Source: CAYYFV01 sp964451705 (GTDB lineage Bacteria; Patescibacteriota; Gracilibacteria; UBA1369; GCA-2718715). Taken from it: a stretch of DNA of 64,000 nt. The position numbers were made by a program, and so were the translations under genes. This document shows positions 50,013-59,420 of this stretch, piece after piece. Position 1 is the stretch's first letter, and each line of letters begins with the position of its first letter. The stretch lies in NCBI GenBank assembly GCA_964451705.1, contig CAYVIV010000001.1:62001-126000 (forward strand), read 5' to 3'. The notes below the pieces were generated by a model, which saw only the letters and a list, made by a program, of their open reading frames with translations, was not told the DNA's origin and ran no database searches.

Positions 50013-50042
50013 GGGCGGCGCGCCGCGCAGGCGCGCCCGCCC
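50013..50042. repeat. GC-only inverted repeat with two GGCGCGCC palindromes
   Basis: Arms GGGCGGCGCGCC (50013-50024) and GGCGCGCCCGCCC (50030-50042) pair over 12 bp with one bulged C and a 5-nt loop. Each arm holds GGCGCGCC. This 30-base block is almost pure G+C in an AT-rich genome and begins just 4 nt after the stop of the 1257-aa gene on the minus strand. No T-run follows on either strand. Confidence 0.85.
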
Positions 50043-50046
50043 AAAC

Positions 50047-53000
50047 TTAAAACTCTCTATATGCTGGTGTGTATTGTGGTAGGTTGTAGCCAGTTGTGTA
50101 GTTGTAGTTTTGATAGACGCGGTTTTGTGTGTTTTGAGTTTGGAATAAGTATGGATTGCGTGCTGCTCTAATTAGTCTAGCTGTCATTGCTACTAGGTCT
50201 CCTATAGTGGCATTAGCTTCTGGATTTATTGTTAGGCTGAGTTCTTGGAACTTTTCTTGTATTGCTCTAACTCTGCTAGAAACTGCCTCTTGAGTACTTA
50301 GGTCTGCTTGTGGTTCTAAAAGTTTTGCAGCGATTAGTAATGTTTGTGCTGCTTGTATTTGTCTTAGTGGCTGGTAGGCATTTAGATTACCGTTGGCATC
50401 TGGAGAAATAACTCCAAATTTTAGGAGCGAGTATGCAGGTACCAACCACCAGTGGTTATTTGCATTTGCTATAACTTCTGCATCTATATCATTTATATAG
50501 GCAATTAGCTCATCTGCGTTGGGTTCAAATAGCGGTAATTTTTGAGTTACCTCAAGTAGTTTTTCTGTAAAGCTAAATAAATGCGCATTGGTAGCAGCTT
50601 TGTCGTAGTTAGAAACCTGTTTGGCATTTGCAAACTGTCCTTTGTAGACTCCAAGTTCATGCAGGTAGACTAGGTCGTTGCAAATTGGATTGTTCATATT
50701 CATATCAGTATACAAGACCATACATTTTGGATTGGGTGGTGGTGTGTTTTGATGTTTGTTTTTAAAGAATTTAGCAAATGGTCCACCTGTGCCTTGGCCA
50801 GAATAATATGGGAAGCCCATACCAAGCGAGCTGCCTTGCATGTAGATTTTTGGCTGAGCTCTAAAGGCTTTTTCTATAATCTCTACATATTTAATGATTT
50901 TGCCTTCTGGGCTTAGGTTAATGCCAACAATTTTTAGATTGTAGGTGCCTGGTGTTTGGATCTTGGATGTATTGTAATTTTCTATCATTACTAGGTCTGG
51001 TCCTTGTAGTTCTGCTTCTCTTGTAAAGCGATTACACGCTTTGCGGACAAAGTTTTTACTGACTGTTCTCACGAAATCCTGTGAGCAATATGTGTAGAGG
51101 GCACCTTTTTGTCCTCTGGTATTTCTATCGGAGCTATGACCTTGGTATGAGAGTTGTAAGAGGCCTAGATTCATGAAATTTGGGACTTCTATATCAAAGT
51201 TTATGTTGTCGCCTATTTCGAACTCGGGAGTTATTTCTGCGTCAAGCTTGTCTGAACCTGTAGTAATTCCATCTTCATTTCGGTCGCTAGGGTCGATAAT
51301 ATCTATAAAGGAACTAGTACGGAAAATGTCTGGATTGGTCTCAGATAATGAATTACGGTCTACTAACAGGATACTAGGTTGGCTGTTTGTTTCGTCTGGC
51401 ACAAGAATTCCAGTTGCCTTAAGGACTGTGCCTGTGTTTGTGTTAGTTCTAATTAGACGCCGGCCAAGATGTGGCTCGGTGCCTTCTATGAATATCAGAA
51501 TTTCTCTATTAATAAGTTGATCAGATAATATTGATGTTTCACAGCTAATTTTACTACCTGCGACTGCAGTGTTGTTATTAGAACACTTGAAAATGTTATT
51601 TTTTAGTTTTTCTGCTCGTAGTTCTTTATCTGCTTTGATTTCTATTGTTCTACTTTCGTGTTGGCTTATACTAGAGTTATCACTGAGAATTTTAAAGGTA
51701 TAAAAGCCTGGGCTAAAAGTGTTTTCTATATCAAAGCTATTAAGATTGAGGCTTAAGTCATTCTGACTTATTGTCTTACATGGTGTGATAATGTTTAGCT
51801 TTTGTTGAGTCTCAATGTTTGAAATTTGAACTTGATACTTATCTACAGCTTCCAAGCATATAAAACTACCTTGAATTAGGTCGGTATTGCCTCCTTCTAC
51901 TAATAAATCTTGTTTGGCAATTTCTAATAAGACGTCTGTTTCTAGTTCTAGTTCATTTTCAGCATTTAGGATATTTAGTTTGATAGCACTGCAACTACTG
52001 TTATGGCAAGCAAGCATGTCACCTAGGTTGAGTGTGGCAGTTTCCTGGGTGTCATCGACTTGTACAGAGCTAGGCCGGGTTATGATTTCATCGTTTAAGG
52101 TGAAAATATATTTATTGGCCTGTTCTGGGAGATTTTCACCAGTGATTTCTAGACTAACATTGTCAGCAGATAGCAGACTTACTAGTTGGGCATCTACCTG
52201 TATATCACTGTCTGATTCATCGTCGCTATCGCCACCGTCGTCGTCGCCGTCACTGACTACATTTCTGATTTCGAATGTTTTGTTAGTTTCGAGTTTTTGT
52301 GTTTCAAAGACTATGATACTTGCATCATATGTGCCATTTTCTAGGTTTGCAGTATTATTATTGGCTTCGAATAAAAGGCTACCTGGTGTTACAGCAATTA
52401 GATCTACTATAATTTTTTTATTGGAACCTGCTTTGCTTAATTCCAGTTTAATAGTTTCTTGCCTGAGCTCTAGGTTTTCTGGGAGATTGTTTATAAATTC
52501 TGCATTAGCTGATAATTCAAATAATACTGTATTGTTATCCCTTGCTCTTACTGTATCTTGGCTTGCTGCCTGGGCACTTAGTGCCGCCTGGGCAGCTTGT
52601 AGTCTGTCTTTTACATGTATTATGAGAATTTTGCTTCTGTTTTTATTACCAGCAGGCCCATCGGCAAAGTTTGATTCACCAGGTGGCACCTGACTTTCAA
52701 TTTCGATTGCAAGTAAATAATCTTTTCTAAAGTCTAGCTCAACATTTTGCAGGCTGGTAATATCAACAATTTGTTTGCTAAATGTTCTCACATTTTTGCT
52801 AGCTGTTTTATGAATAACATTGATATCTGTGTCAGTAGCGGCTGCAGCATCCCCTGCTGCCGCACCAGCTGCTGCTGCTTGAAATCGTATATTAAGCTGA
52901 GTACCAGATTGCTGGCTACTAAAATCTATTGCTTCAAGAAGGTTTTTTGCTAATAAGGCTGTGATTGTTTGTGGGTCTACTTCTAAAAGTATTGATTGGT

Positions 53001-53820
53001 AATTATAATTAGACTGATTACTTTGAATTAAAAGATTAGTTTGAGAAATATCAAATAAGCTTACTTTGCTGCCAATATCACTGTTTACAAAGTTAATATC
53101 TGCAGCATCTACAGCGCCAGCTGGTAGGCTGAGATCTTGCTGACTTATAAAGCTATTGTTGTTAGCGGTTATAGTATTGAGCTCCTTGTAATTTAGGCTA
53201 AAGTACAGGTCTTCTTTTGTACTTTCTAGGTCATTGATTAAATTGGCATTTCTGCTAGGTTCATTATCATCACCACTACAAGCAGATTCAATTGCAGCAT
53301 TGTATATTAAACTAAGTTTTTGAATATCTTCATAGACAATAAAACCTGCTCCTTGTTGAATGGTTTCTAGTTCAAAATCATCGTGTAATAAAGGACTAAC
53401 TATCTCCCGGGTAATAACTTCCGTTATTGGATTACCATCTTCATCATTCTCTCCTGTATCTACTAGTTCATCGATAGATATGGTAGTGGTTTGGTTGTTG
53501 TATAAGTCTACAATTTGAAAGAACTTGTCAATTGCATTGCTGTCAGTGTTGTTGGAGAGTAAGGTGTTAATGACCTCTTTTTGTTTATTGAGATCACCTG
53601 CAGAATTTGTAGCTACTGCCATCGGGTTTGGGCAGGTATCAAACTTTGATTCAAAAGCAGTTGTACTTACAAGCCGCTCTGTAAATGCCTGTTGATCTGG
53701 CACACTAAGAAAGCCTTTGAGCAAATTACTTTCTATGTTTTTGTTTAGGCTTATACTACTAATAAAAATTGCAAATACTGCAACTATGGCTAGGATTGAA
53801 TATTTTCGCTGTTTAGTCAT
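50047..53820 (-). CDS. Large surface protein with SLH-like C-terminus
   Basis: 1257 aa. The N-terminal helix (about 8-27) is followed by NLLKGFLS (about 32-39), a motif shared with the next two genes. The long middle has beta-rich modules, including a helical segment with DAAAATDTD, an acidic linker DGDDDGGDSDDESDSD (about 530) and an IPT/TIG-like module. Then LLQLSYQGHSSDRNTRGQKG and a Cys-containing block (about 970-1010), SLH-like repeats (about 1065-1225, with NNHWWLVPAYSLLKFGVI) and a Tyr/Asn-rich tail ending YNLPQYTPAYREF. Probably wall- or membrane-anchored S-layer or adhesion protein; paralogous to 54079-59265. Confidence 0.85.
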   Translation of the reverse strand: MTKQRKYSILAIVAVFAIFISSISLNKNIESNLLKGFLSVPDQQAFTERLVSTTAFESKFDTCPNPMAVATNSAGDLNKQKEVINTLLSNNTDSNAIDKFFQIVDLYNNQTTTISIDELVDTGENDEDGNPITEVITREIVSPLLHDDFELETIQQGAGFIVYEDIQKLSLIYNAAIESACSGDDNEPSRNANLINDLESTKEDLYFSLNYKELNTITANNNSFISQQDLSLPAGAVDAADINFVNSDIGSKVSLFDISQTNLLIQSNQSNYNYQSILLEVDPQTITALLAKNLLEAIDFSSQQSGTQLNIRFQAAAAGAAAGDAAAATDTDINVIHKTASKNVRTFSKQIVDITSLQNVELDFRKDYLLAIEIESQVPPGESNFADGPAGNKNRSKILIIHVKDRLQAAQAALSAQAASQDTVRARDNNTVLFELSANAEFINNLPENLELRQETIKLELSKAGSNKKIIVDLIAVTPGSLLFEANNNTANLENGTYDASIIVFETQKLETNKTFEIRNVVSDGDDDGGDSDDESDSDIQVDAQLVSLLSADNVSLEITGENLPEQANKYIFTLNDEIITRPSSVQVDDTQETATLNLGDMLACHNSSCSAIKLNILNAENELELETDVLLEIAKQDLLVEGGNTDLIQGSFICLEAVDKYQVQISNIETQQKLNIITPCKTISQNDLSLNLNSFDIENTFSPGFYTFKILSDNSSISQHESRTIEIKADKELRAEKLKNNIFKCSNNNTAVAGSKISCETSILSDQLINREILIFIEGTEPHLGRRLIRTNTNTGTVLKATGILVPDETNSQPSILLVDRNSLSETNPDIFRTSSFIDIIDPSDRNEDGITTGSDKLDAEITPEFEIGDNINFDIEVPNFMNLGLLQLSYQGHSSDRNTRGQKGALYTYCSQDFVRTVSKNFVRKACNRFTREAELQGPDLVMIENYNTSKIQTPGTYNLKIVGINLSPEGKIIKYVEIIEKAFRAQPKIYMQGSSLGMGFPYYSGQGTGGPFAKFFKNKHQNTPPPNPKCMVLYTDMNMNNPICNDLVYLHELGVYKGQFANAKQVSNYDKAATNAHLFSFTEKLLEVTQKLPLFEPNADELIAYINDIDAEVIANANNHWWLVPAYSLLKFGVISPDANGNLNAYQPLRQIQAAQTLLIAAKLLEPQADLSTQEAVSSRVRAIQEKFQELSLTINPEANATIGDLVAMTARLIRAARNPYLFQTQNTQNRVYQNYNYTTGYNLPQYTPAYREF

Positions 53821-53998
53821 TGTTTTTGGCTAATTTAACTTTATACTATATCATTTTTTCATGAAGATAAAAAGCTTTGCTTTGCAAAATCGCTAAAAAC
53901 TTGTCTGCCTTTTTTTACTGTTTTTTTTGAAGCTTTTGGATCTGATTACTATACTGGAATAATGTTTCTGTTGTTTGGTAGTTTATGCTTTTAGGATT

Positions 53999-54032
53999 CA
54001 AAAAGCTCCCAGGTTTTTATGCTGGGAGCTTT
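53999..54032 (-). terminator. Intrinsic terminator of the 1728-aa gene
   Basis: Minus-strand stem AAAGCTCCCAG/CTGGGAGCTTT (arms 54022-54032 and 54002-54012, 9-nt loop) followed by TTTTT, 47 nt after the stop at 54079. The rest of 53821-54078 holds the 53820 promoter region (TATAGT at 53845-53850) and nothing else I recognise. Confidence 0.8.
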
Positions 54033-54078
54033 GAAGTTTTTGGTTTATATTTTTAGGCTTACCGTCAGGTTTTGCCTA

Positions 54079-57000
54079 TTAATACGCCGGGTAATACCCG
54101 CTATATTGTGTGTGGGCTGTACTGTACATTTGACCTTGAGGGTACATTTGTTGGTTTAGGCCACGAGCTGCATAGGATTGTTGTCCCATGTATGGATTGT
54201 TTGCTGCATACAAGCTTGGGTTTTCCATAATTTGCATGCTTCTAGATAATAGTAGGATTATGTCTCCCATATTAGCTGGAGCTGTTGGGTTAATGTTAAG
54301 TCCATACATAATGTATTGAGCTACAACATCTGCATACCATGGATTGTTTGCCGCGAGTTGTTGTGGAATTAGTCCTGTTGCCATACCAATTAGCTTGGCT
54401 GCCTCCGCCTGTGTTACTGGGGCAAATGGATTAGCATTGTATTGTGCGTCTCCTTGAATGTATCTGTAACCAGTTAAACTGTATAAAGGAGTTAGCCACC
54501 ATTGATTGGATGGATTAGAGACTATGTTTTGATTTATGTCTGAATAGTATCCAATTAGTGCACCATGGTTAACTTGGACTGGTGGAAGATTTTGGGTGGT
54601 TTGTAGTAATTGGTAAACCAAAGAGAATAAATGTGCTCTTACTGCTTGTTGGTAAGCTCCAGAGACAACGTTATTGCCCATTTGGACACCTCGGTAAAGA
54701 TTTCTTTCGTAAAGGTACATAATGTCTGCACAGAGCTCTTGTCTTCCTGCTAGGTCTGCAAAGACTGTCGAACATTGTTGTGTGTTAACTTGTACAACTG
54801 GACTCATTGGGTTAAAGCCCATAAGTGTTCCATAGCCTACTGCATGACCACCGTAGTTATTGTTTTCTAGTTCAAAGGCATTTTCTATAACGATTTCACC
54901 AATTTGTAGTTGTACACCGTGAGCGTCTGCATATGCTGTGTTTGAGTCAATCTCAGCTAATTCTCCTGAAACTGAGTTGGCATCGTAGATTAGATCTATA
55001 ATAATGTCATAATCTCCCTCTACTTCTATGCCTGAAGTATCAAAATCTTCAACTTCTAGGCTGTCTGGACCTTGTAGCAGACTTCTTTGGTAGTGATCTT
55101 CACAATATCGGTCCATTCTGTTTTGAGCTCTACGACCTTCGAGGAATTCGGTTAAGTCATCTTGGCAATATATATACATAGACCTCTTATTCTCTCTTCT
55201 AGTGTCTCTATCATCTTGATTGCCGGCATAGGATACTTGTAGGAAGTAAATATCTATTTCCTCATCTATATTAATGTCGAAATCAATTAGCTCTCCAGAC
55301 TCTATAGTGTTGCCAATGCTTACATCTACATAGTCTTCTATAGTATCATTTCCACCTCTAGTTTGAGTATCTGTTCCGCTGTTAGATGTTTTCACTAGTA
55401 CTGTCGATGCGGTTTGAACCTCCTGATAACCGTTGCTAGTTGGAATCAAGACTACTATATGTTTGGTTGTTTGCTCTGTTGCCGTAGGAATCACTAGACT
55501 ATTGGCAGAGTAGCCATTGTTGATTACAGATAGTGGTACAGCTTGATCGTTAGTAGTACCCTCTATTTTTATTTTGTAGTTGGCACCAATTGTTGCATTT
55601 GGGAATGGGTTAGTTGTGTTACAGGCTGTTGTTGCACCTGTGATGACAACATTTTTGTCTCCAGCAATTGTGTGACCATCTTGATTTTTATAATCAGGAT
55701 ATGTTCGTCCACAACTAAATGGTAGAAGTGCTACCTGGCTTGCTGATAGTAAATATGTGTTAGATGTACTGAAATTAATGCTTGTGTACTGATTAATAAT
55801 TTCTTGTCCATCTACTATCATACTTACATCTACATTGTAGCCAGTAGATTTTTCTAGACTGTCGATATTATTAATGCTTGCAGAGTCACCTGTACAAGCT
55901 TTTTGGTAGGAATTGCTTTCTCCTGTAGCTTGATTGGTAACTGTTACTTCATATAGGGTGCTAATACCTGCAAGGCATTCAAATTCTACTGTAGGATTTT
56001 CTTCATTAATTACAGATGCGTTAAGTGGGCTGCTAATAGCAAGTTTGTTGACGTTCAAAATTACTCCAGTTAGCTCATTTTTGTAAGCTAATTTGTAAGG
56101 AGGGCAACTGCTATTTTCTAGGCAAGGTAGCAAATGATTGCTCTTTGAGTTAAATATGAGCGTAAGATCCCCATCTGTTGTTAGTGTGGCCGAGTTGGCA
56201 GTTGCATGTACTACTAGGCTTCCTGCCTCTCCTGTAACAATTTTGTAGTCTGAGGCAGTGGTTGTTAGGTTCGTGCCTGTTAGTTGAATACTGTAGTTTT
56301 TTGGATTAATTGTAACTGCTTGACTATCTATGGATGTTTCTTGATTTTCAAGAGCTCCATCTGCATCGGCATCGGCATCTTCATCTGCTTCGATTATTGT
56401 GATGGTTGTGTTTGTGTTTTCAAACTGATCATCATAAATTGAAATACATATATTGTACTCTCCAGGCTCTAGACCACCTGGTACTGGATTAGTTGTGGTT
56501 ATACTACCATTTTCGTTAATAGTAACAACTGCTCCTAGTATTGTCAGTTCATTGTCATCATCTGTGACTGCACAAGTTTTCCCATTGTCAGACGGTTTGA
56601 GACCATACTGATAAGCCTCTGTAACATCTCTTGCTGGCAGAGTTAGGTCACCCTGTTGTGGCTGTTGTGGAATTGTGGTGATTATTATATTTTCGTTTGG
56701 AGTATAATTATCTTTATCCCCATCTGTAACTGAAGCATCTACTAGTGCTTCAGTTGTATCAATGTTGTCGCGGAAAATATAGATGAATACTTTTTGTTCT
56801 AAATGTTTGTTTTTTGAATTCTCTATATAGTTATGTTCGAAATCATCAGTTTGGTCTGAAGCAACTCGAACTAGTAGGACCTGAGGTTGATTTGGATTAA
56901 TTCTTAAATCAGTGTTAACATTGCCCCTAAAATTTCTTGCGTCAGCGTTTAACTCAGCTAGATTTATAGTAGAACTAAAGTTATGGTCTTGAATCTCAGT

Positions 57001-59265
57001 GTGGTATTTGGTGACTAGGTTAGCACCTATGCTAAGTGCCTGTGTACTTCCACCTGCGCTAACTGCATTGCTACCACTGGTTCCTAGGATGCCTGGAGTT
57101 AGGTTAGATAGTGATTTGATAAAGTTTGTATCTAGTGGCACTGCTGGTATTAAGTCATTAGTTGATTCTACTTGTATAAGTGCTAAATCTACTATGCCAT
57201 CTTTAATGTCAGATTTTATAACAAGTTGCTCGGGGAAAGCGCCATTTATCTCGCTGCCTGCTCGAAAGTCTATTGCTAGGCTTGGCTCGCTATTTACAAT
57301 TTGGAAATCTTGGTGTAAGCGTAGTTTAATACCCTCTTTAACTCTATTTATTTCTTGGTATGTTCTGGCTATAAGGCTTTCTGCGTGCCTTTCTGGTGCA
57401 CCATCTTCAGAGGCTACCAATAAAGCATCTAGCAGGCCAACATATTCCTCTAGAGAGGCTTTAATAGAGTCCATGGCATCTGCGTCTACTGCTTGAATAT
57501 TGGGATGACCTAGTTCTCCTGGGATGTTTGTGGTGTTATCAATGTGAGTGTTAAAAGTTGCTCCACCACCACCTAGTATATTATCTGCGACTGTGTTCCT
57601 TTTTGTTGTTGCTTCACCAGAAACAGCAGCACGTTGTGCTTCGGCCTTTTGTGTGAATACAGCTCCTGCTGCCCTAGCTGTGAAAGTTTGCTCTTTGGCT
57701 GTTAAAGTAAATTTTATAATTTCTGCAAGGCTGTTTAATTGCTCTTTTCCGGTATCGAGGATTGGTGTTAGGCCATCTACAATTTCGTTTTGGTTTTCAA
57801 GGATGGCTAAGTACTCAATTTGGGCTGTTGCCAGGGTTGTAAATGTTGCATCGTCACCATTGATTACAGCTGCTTTTGCTTCTGTAACAGCAGCTAGGGC
57901 TGCCCCTGCATCTATTCCAAGAGCTAGACGCTGCGGGTCGGATACTGGTGGTGCTGGTGGTGCTGCTACTTCATCATCATGTAGTGTACCGTACCTAATG
58001 GCCAGTTGACCAACGTAGGCAGTAGTGTTGGCCTCTGTTATGCCTGGTGTTGCTAGGCTAAAACCAAGAATAGCTTCGATAGCCACATTAGCACCATCTG
58101 TGAGGATGTTGGCTGTTTCGCTGTCTTCGACTGCTGTGATAGCTTGTGTAAGTTGAGGGGCTGGGTCTGTTGCTAGATCAGCTGTCGCAGCTATGTTATT
58201 AGTTAGTTTAGTACCGCCTTTTAACTCACTTCCTTGTACAAGGTCTGAGTCTACATAGTCAGTAAGTTCTTCAATAGCATCTCGATATTCGCTAATTTCG
58301 GTGTTTACGGCCGCAAGTATATCATCTTGAGTTTCACCTTGGGTAAAGTCAAGAGCGTCTGTGGCCGCTCCTCGACCTGCTGGGTTCAAGTCTGTACTGA
58401 TTGCATCAAAGTTAGTTTGGTCGTCACTGTTACCAAGGAAGATTGTGGGCTCGATCTGACCTGATAAATCTAGGCTAGAGGCAATTATATTTTTGTTACT
58501 AGTCAGGTTGTTTAGACTTGCTGTTGAGGATAGATTGCTGTTTGTGACTATATGTTCTTGTGTTTCATATCGGGTTTCGAATAGTTTTACTAGGTCGTTT
58601 GTGCTAACTAGTGTTGGTGTACCGTCTACATCGTGCCAATACGCTGGAATGCTGTCTATACTAGCACTGCAACCTGTTTGATAGGCAAAATGATTGATTA
58701 ATATCACTTTTTGGATATCTTCGTAGCTTATAAAAGGAGTGACCGCTGCGTCTCCACTTGTTAGATCTAAGCCTAAATTGCCCTCAATTAACGCTGACCG
58801 GTTGTCACTTGTAATAGTTTCGTAGAAATTTTTGATTGCTAGAAAATTTGCAATCTCATCTGGATCTGTTCTATCTGCTAATAAAGCAATTAGTGTATCG
58901 TATTGGTCTTCTAAGTTTCCGCTTTCAAAGCCATTGCTTTCCCTACAATCGTTTTGGTTATCAAAGAGAGGATTGTCTAATTCATCTGGTGCTTCTCCTC
59001 TAAAGAATAGAGCAAAGTTGCCTCCTTCGGCACCAGCTTTAAGTTCCATCGAGTCGACCTCGAAACGCTCCTCGCCAATGCTTGTTCTTATGTAGTCTTC
59101 AGCGTTACTAAAGTCTTGTGTTCCATCGGCAGCTGGTGCTGTGACATCAAAGGTTAGGTAGCCTTTGAACATGTCTCCTGTGTTTGTGTATAGCCCGATA
59201 ATTATAGCTATTGGTACCACAATGGCCCCAAGTATACCGAGCAATCTACGATTATTTGATTGCAT
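54079..59265 (-). CDS. Very large surface protein with SLH-like C-terminus
   Basis: 1728 aa, the largest gene here. The N-terminal helix (about 9-25) is followed by MFKGYLTF (about 32-39). The middle is rich in Asp, Thr and Ala, with Ala-rich helical parts (about 440-560), an acidic linker EADEDADADADG, Ig/IPT-like modules, and a block FLQVSYAGNQDDRDTRRENK that parallels the 1257-aa protein. SLH-like repeats cover about residues 1490-1680 (WWLTPLYSLTGYRYIQGD, PFAPVTQAEAAKLIGMATG). The tail is Tyr/Gln/Met-rich and ends SGYYPAY. No clear catalytic motif. Probably a major cell-surface or S-layer-like component. Confidence 0.85.
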   Translation of the reverse strand: MQSNNRRLLGILGAIVVPIAIIIGLYTNTGDMFKGYLTFDVTAPAADGTQDFSNAEDYIRTSIGEERFEVDSMELKAGAEGGNFALFFRGEAPDELDNPLFDNQNDCRESNGFESGNLEDQYDTLIALLADRTDPDEIANFLAIKNFYETITSDNRSALIEGNLGLDLTSGDAAVTPFISYEDIQKVILINHFAYQTGCSASIDSIPAYWHDVDGTPTLVSTNDLVKLFETRYETQEHIVTNSNLSSTASLNNLTSNKNIIASSLDLSGQIEPTIFLGNSDDQTNFDAISTDLNPAGRGAATDALDFTQGETQDDILAAVNTEISEYRDAIEELTDYVDSDLVQGSELKGGTKLTNNIAATADLATDPAPQLTQAITAVEDSETANILTDGANVAIEAILGFSLATPGITEANTTAYVGQLAIRYGTLHDDEVAAPPAPPVSDPQRLALGIDAGAALAAVTEAKAAVINGDDATFTTLATAQIEYLAILENQNEIVDGLTPILDTGKEQLNSLAEIIKFTLTAKEQTFTARAAGAVFTQKAEAQRAAVSGEATTKRNTVADNILGGGGATFNTHIDNTTNIPGELGHPNIQAVDADAMDSIKASLEEYVGLLDALLVASEDGAPERHAESLIARTYQEINRVKEGIKLRLHQDFQIVNSEPSLAIDFRAGSEINGAFPEQLVIKSDIKDGIVDLALIQVESTNDLIPAVPLDTNFIKSLSNLTPGILGTSGSNAVSAGGSTQALSIGANLVTKYHTEIQDHNFSSTINLAELNADARNFRGNVNTDLRINPNQPQVLLVRVASDQTDDFEHNYIENSKNKHLEQKVFIYIFRDNIDTTEALVDASVTDGDKDNYTPNENIIITTIPQQPQQGDLTLPARDVTEAYQYGLKPSDNGKTCAVTDDDNELTILGAVVTINENGSITTTNPVPGGLEPGEYNICISIYDDQFENTNTTITIIEADEDADADADGALENQETSIDSQAVTINPKNYSIQLTGTNLTTTASDYKIVTGEAGSLVVHATANSATLTTDGDLTLIFNSKSNHLLPCLENSSCPPYKLAYKNELTGVILNVNKLAISSPLNASVINEENPTVEFECLAGISTLYEVTVTNQATGESNSYQKACTGDSASINNIDSLEKSTGYNVDVSMIVDGQEIINQYTSINFSTSNTYLLSASQVALLPFSCGRTYPDYKNQDGHTIAGDKNVVITGATTACNTTNPFPNATIGANYKIKIEGTTNDQAVPLSVINNGYSANSLVIPTATEQTTKHIVVLIPTSNGYQEVQTASTVLVKTSNSGTDTQTRGGNDTIEDYVDVSIGNTIESGELIDFDINIDEEIDIYFLQVSYAGNQDDRDTRRENKRSMYIYCQDDLTEFLEGRRAQNRMDRYCEDHYQRSLLQGPDSLEVEDFDTSGIEVEGDYDIIIDLIYDANSVSGELAEIDSNTAYADAHGVQLQIGEIVIENAFELENNNYGGHAVGYGTLMGFNPMSPVVQVNTQQCSTVFADLAGRQELCADIMYLYERNLYRGVQMGNNVVSGAYQQAVRAHLFSLVYQLLQTTQNLPPVQVNHGALIGYYSDINQNIVSNPSNQWWLTPLYSLTGYRYIQGDAQYNANPFAPVTQAEAAKLIGMATGLIPQQLAANNPWYADVVAQYIMYGLNINPTAPANMGDIILLLSRSMQIMENPSLYAANNPYMGQQSYAARGLNQQMYPQGQMYSTAHTQYSGYYPAY

Positions 59266-59287
59266 GTTGCATGGTTAAATTTTATAT

Positions 59288-59293
59288 ATTTTA
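59288..59293 (-). promoter_or_regulatory. Possible -10 box of the 1728-aa gene
   Basis: TAAAAT on the minus strand, about 16 nt plus spacing before the ATG at 59265, matching the leader length of other genes. No good -35. Confidence 0.35.
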
Positions 59294-59335
59294 ATAGGTA
59301 TAGCGCAAAAATGCGATTACCCAAATAATAGCTAG

Positions 59336-59361
59336 GCATAGACATATAGTCTATGCTTTTT
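59336..59361 (+). terminator. Plus-strand oriented hairpin with T-run
   Basis: GCATAGAC (59336-59343), loop ATATA, GTCTATGC (59349-59356), then TTTTT. It has terminator form only on the plus strand, where no gene is transcribed nearby; it may block antisense transcription into the 54079-59265 region. Confidence 0.55.
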
Positions 59362-59363
59362 GC

Positions 59364-59390
59364 AAAAAACCGCTTTACAAAAAGCGGTTT
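59364..59390 (-). terminator. Intrinsic terminator of the 374-aa SLH gene
   Basis: Minus-strand AAACCGCTTT/AAAGCGGTTT stem of 10 bp (59381-59390 and 59367-59376) with a 4-nt loop, followed by TTT, 30 nt after the stop at 59421. Confidence 0.8.
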
Positions 59391-59420
59391 GCAGCTTTGG
59401 CAATTGCTGGATTAATGTTT

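Noticed and set aside
51173..59095. Long plus-strand frames opposite the large SLH genes
   Set aside because: They mirror the Ser/Asp/Thr-rich codons of the real genes and give low-complexity Ser/Val/Leu proteins without starts or motifs.
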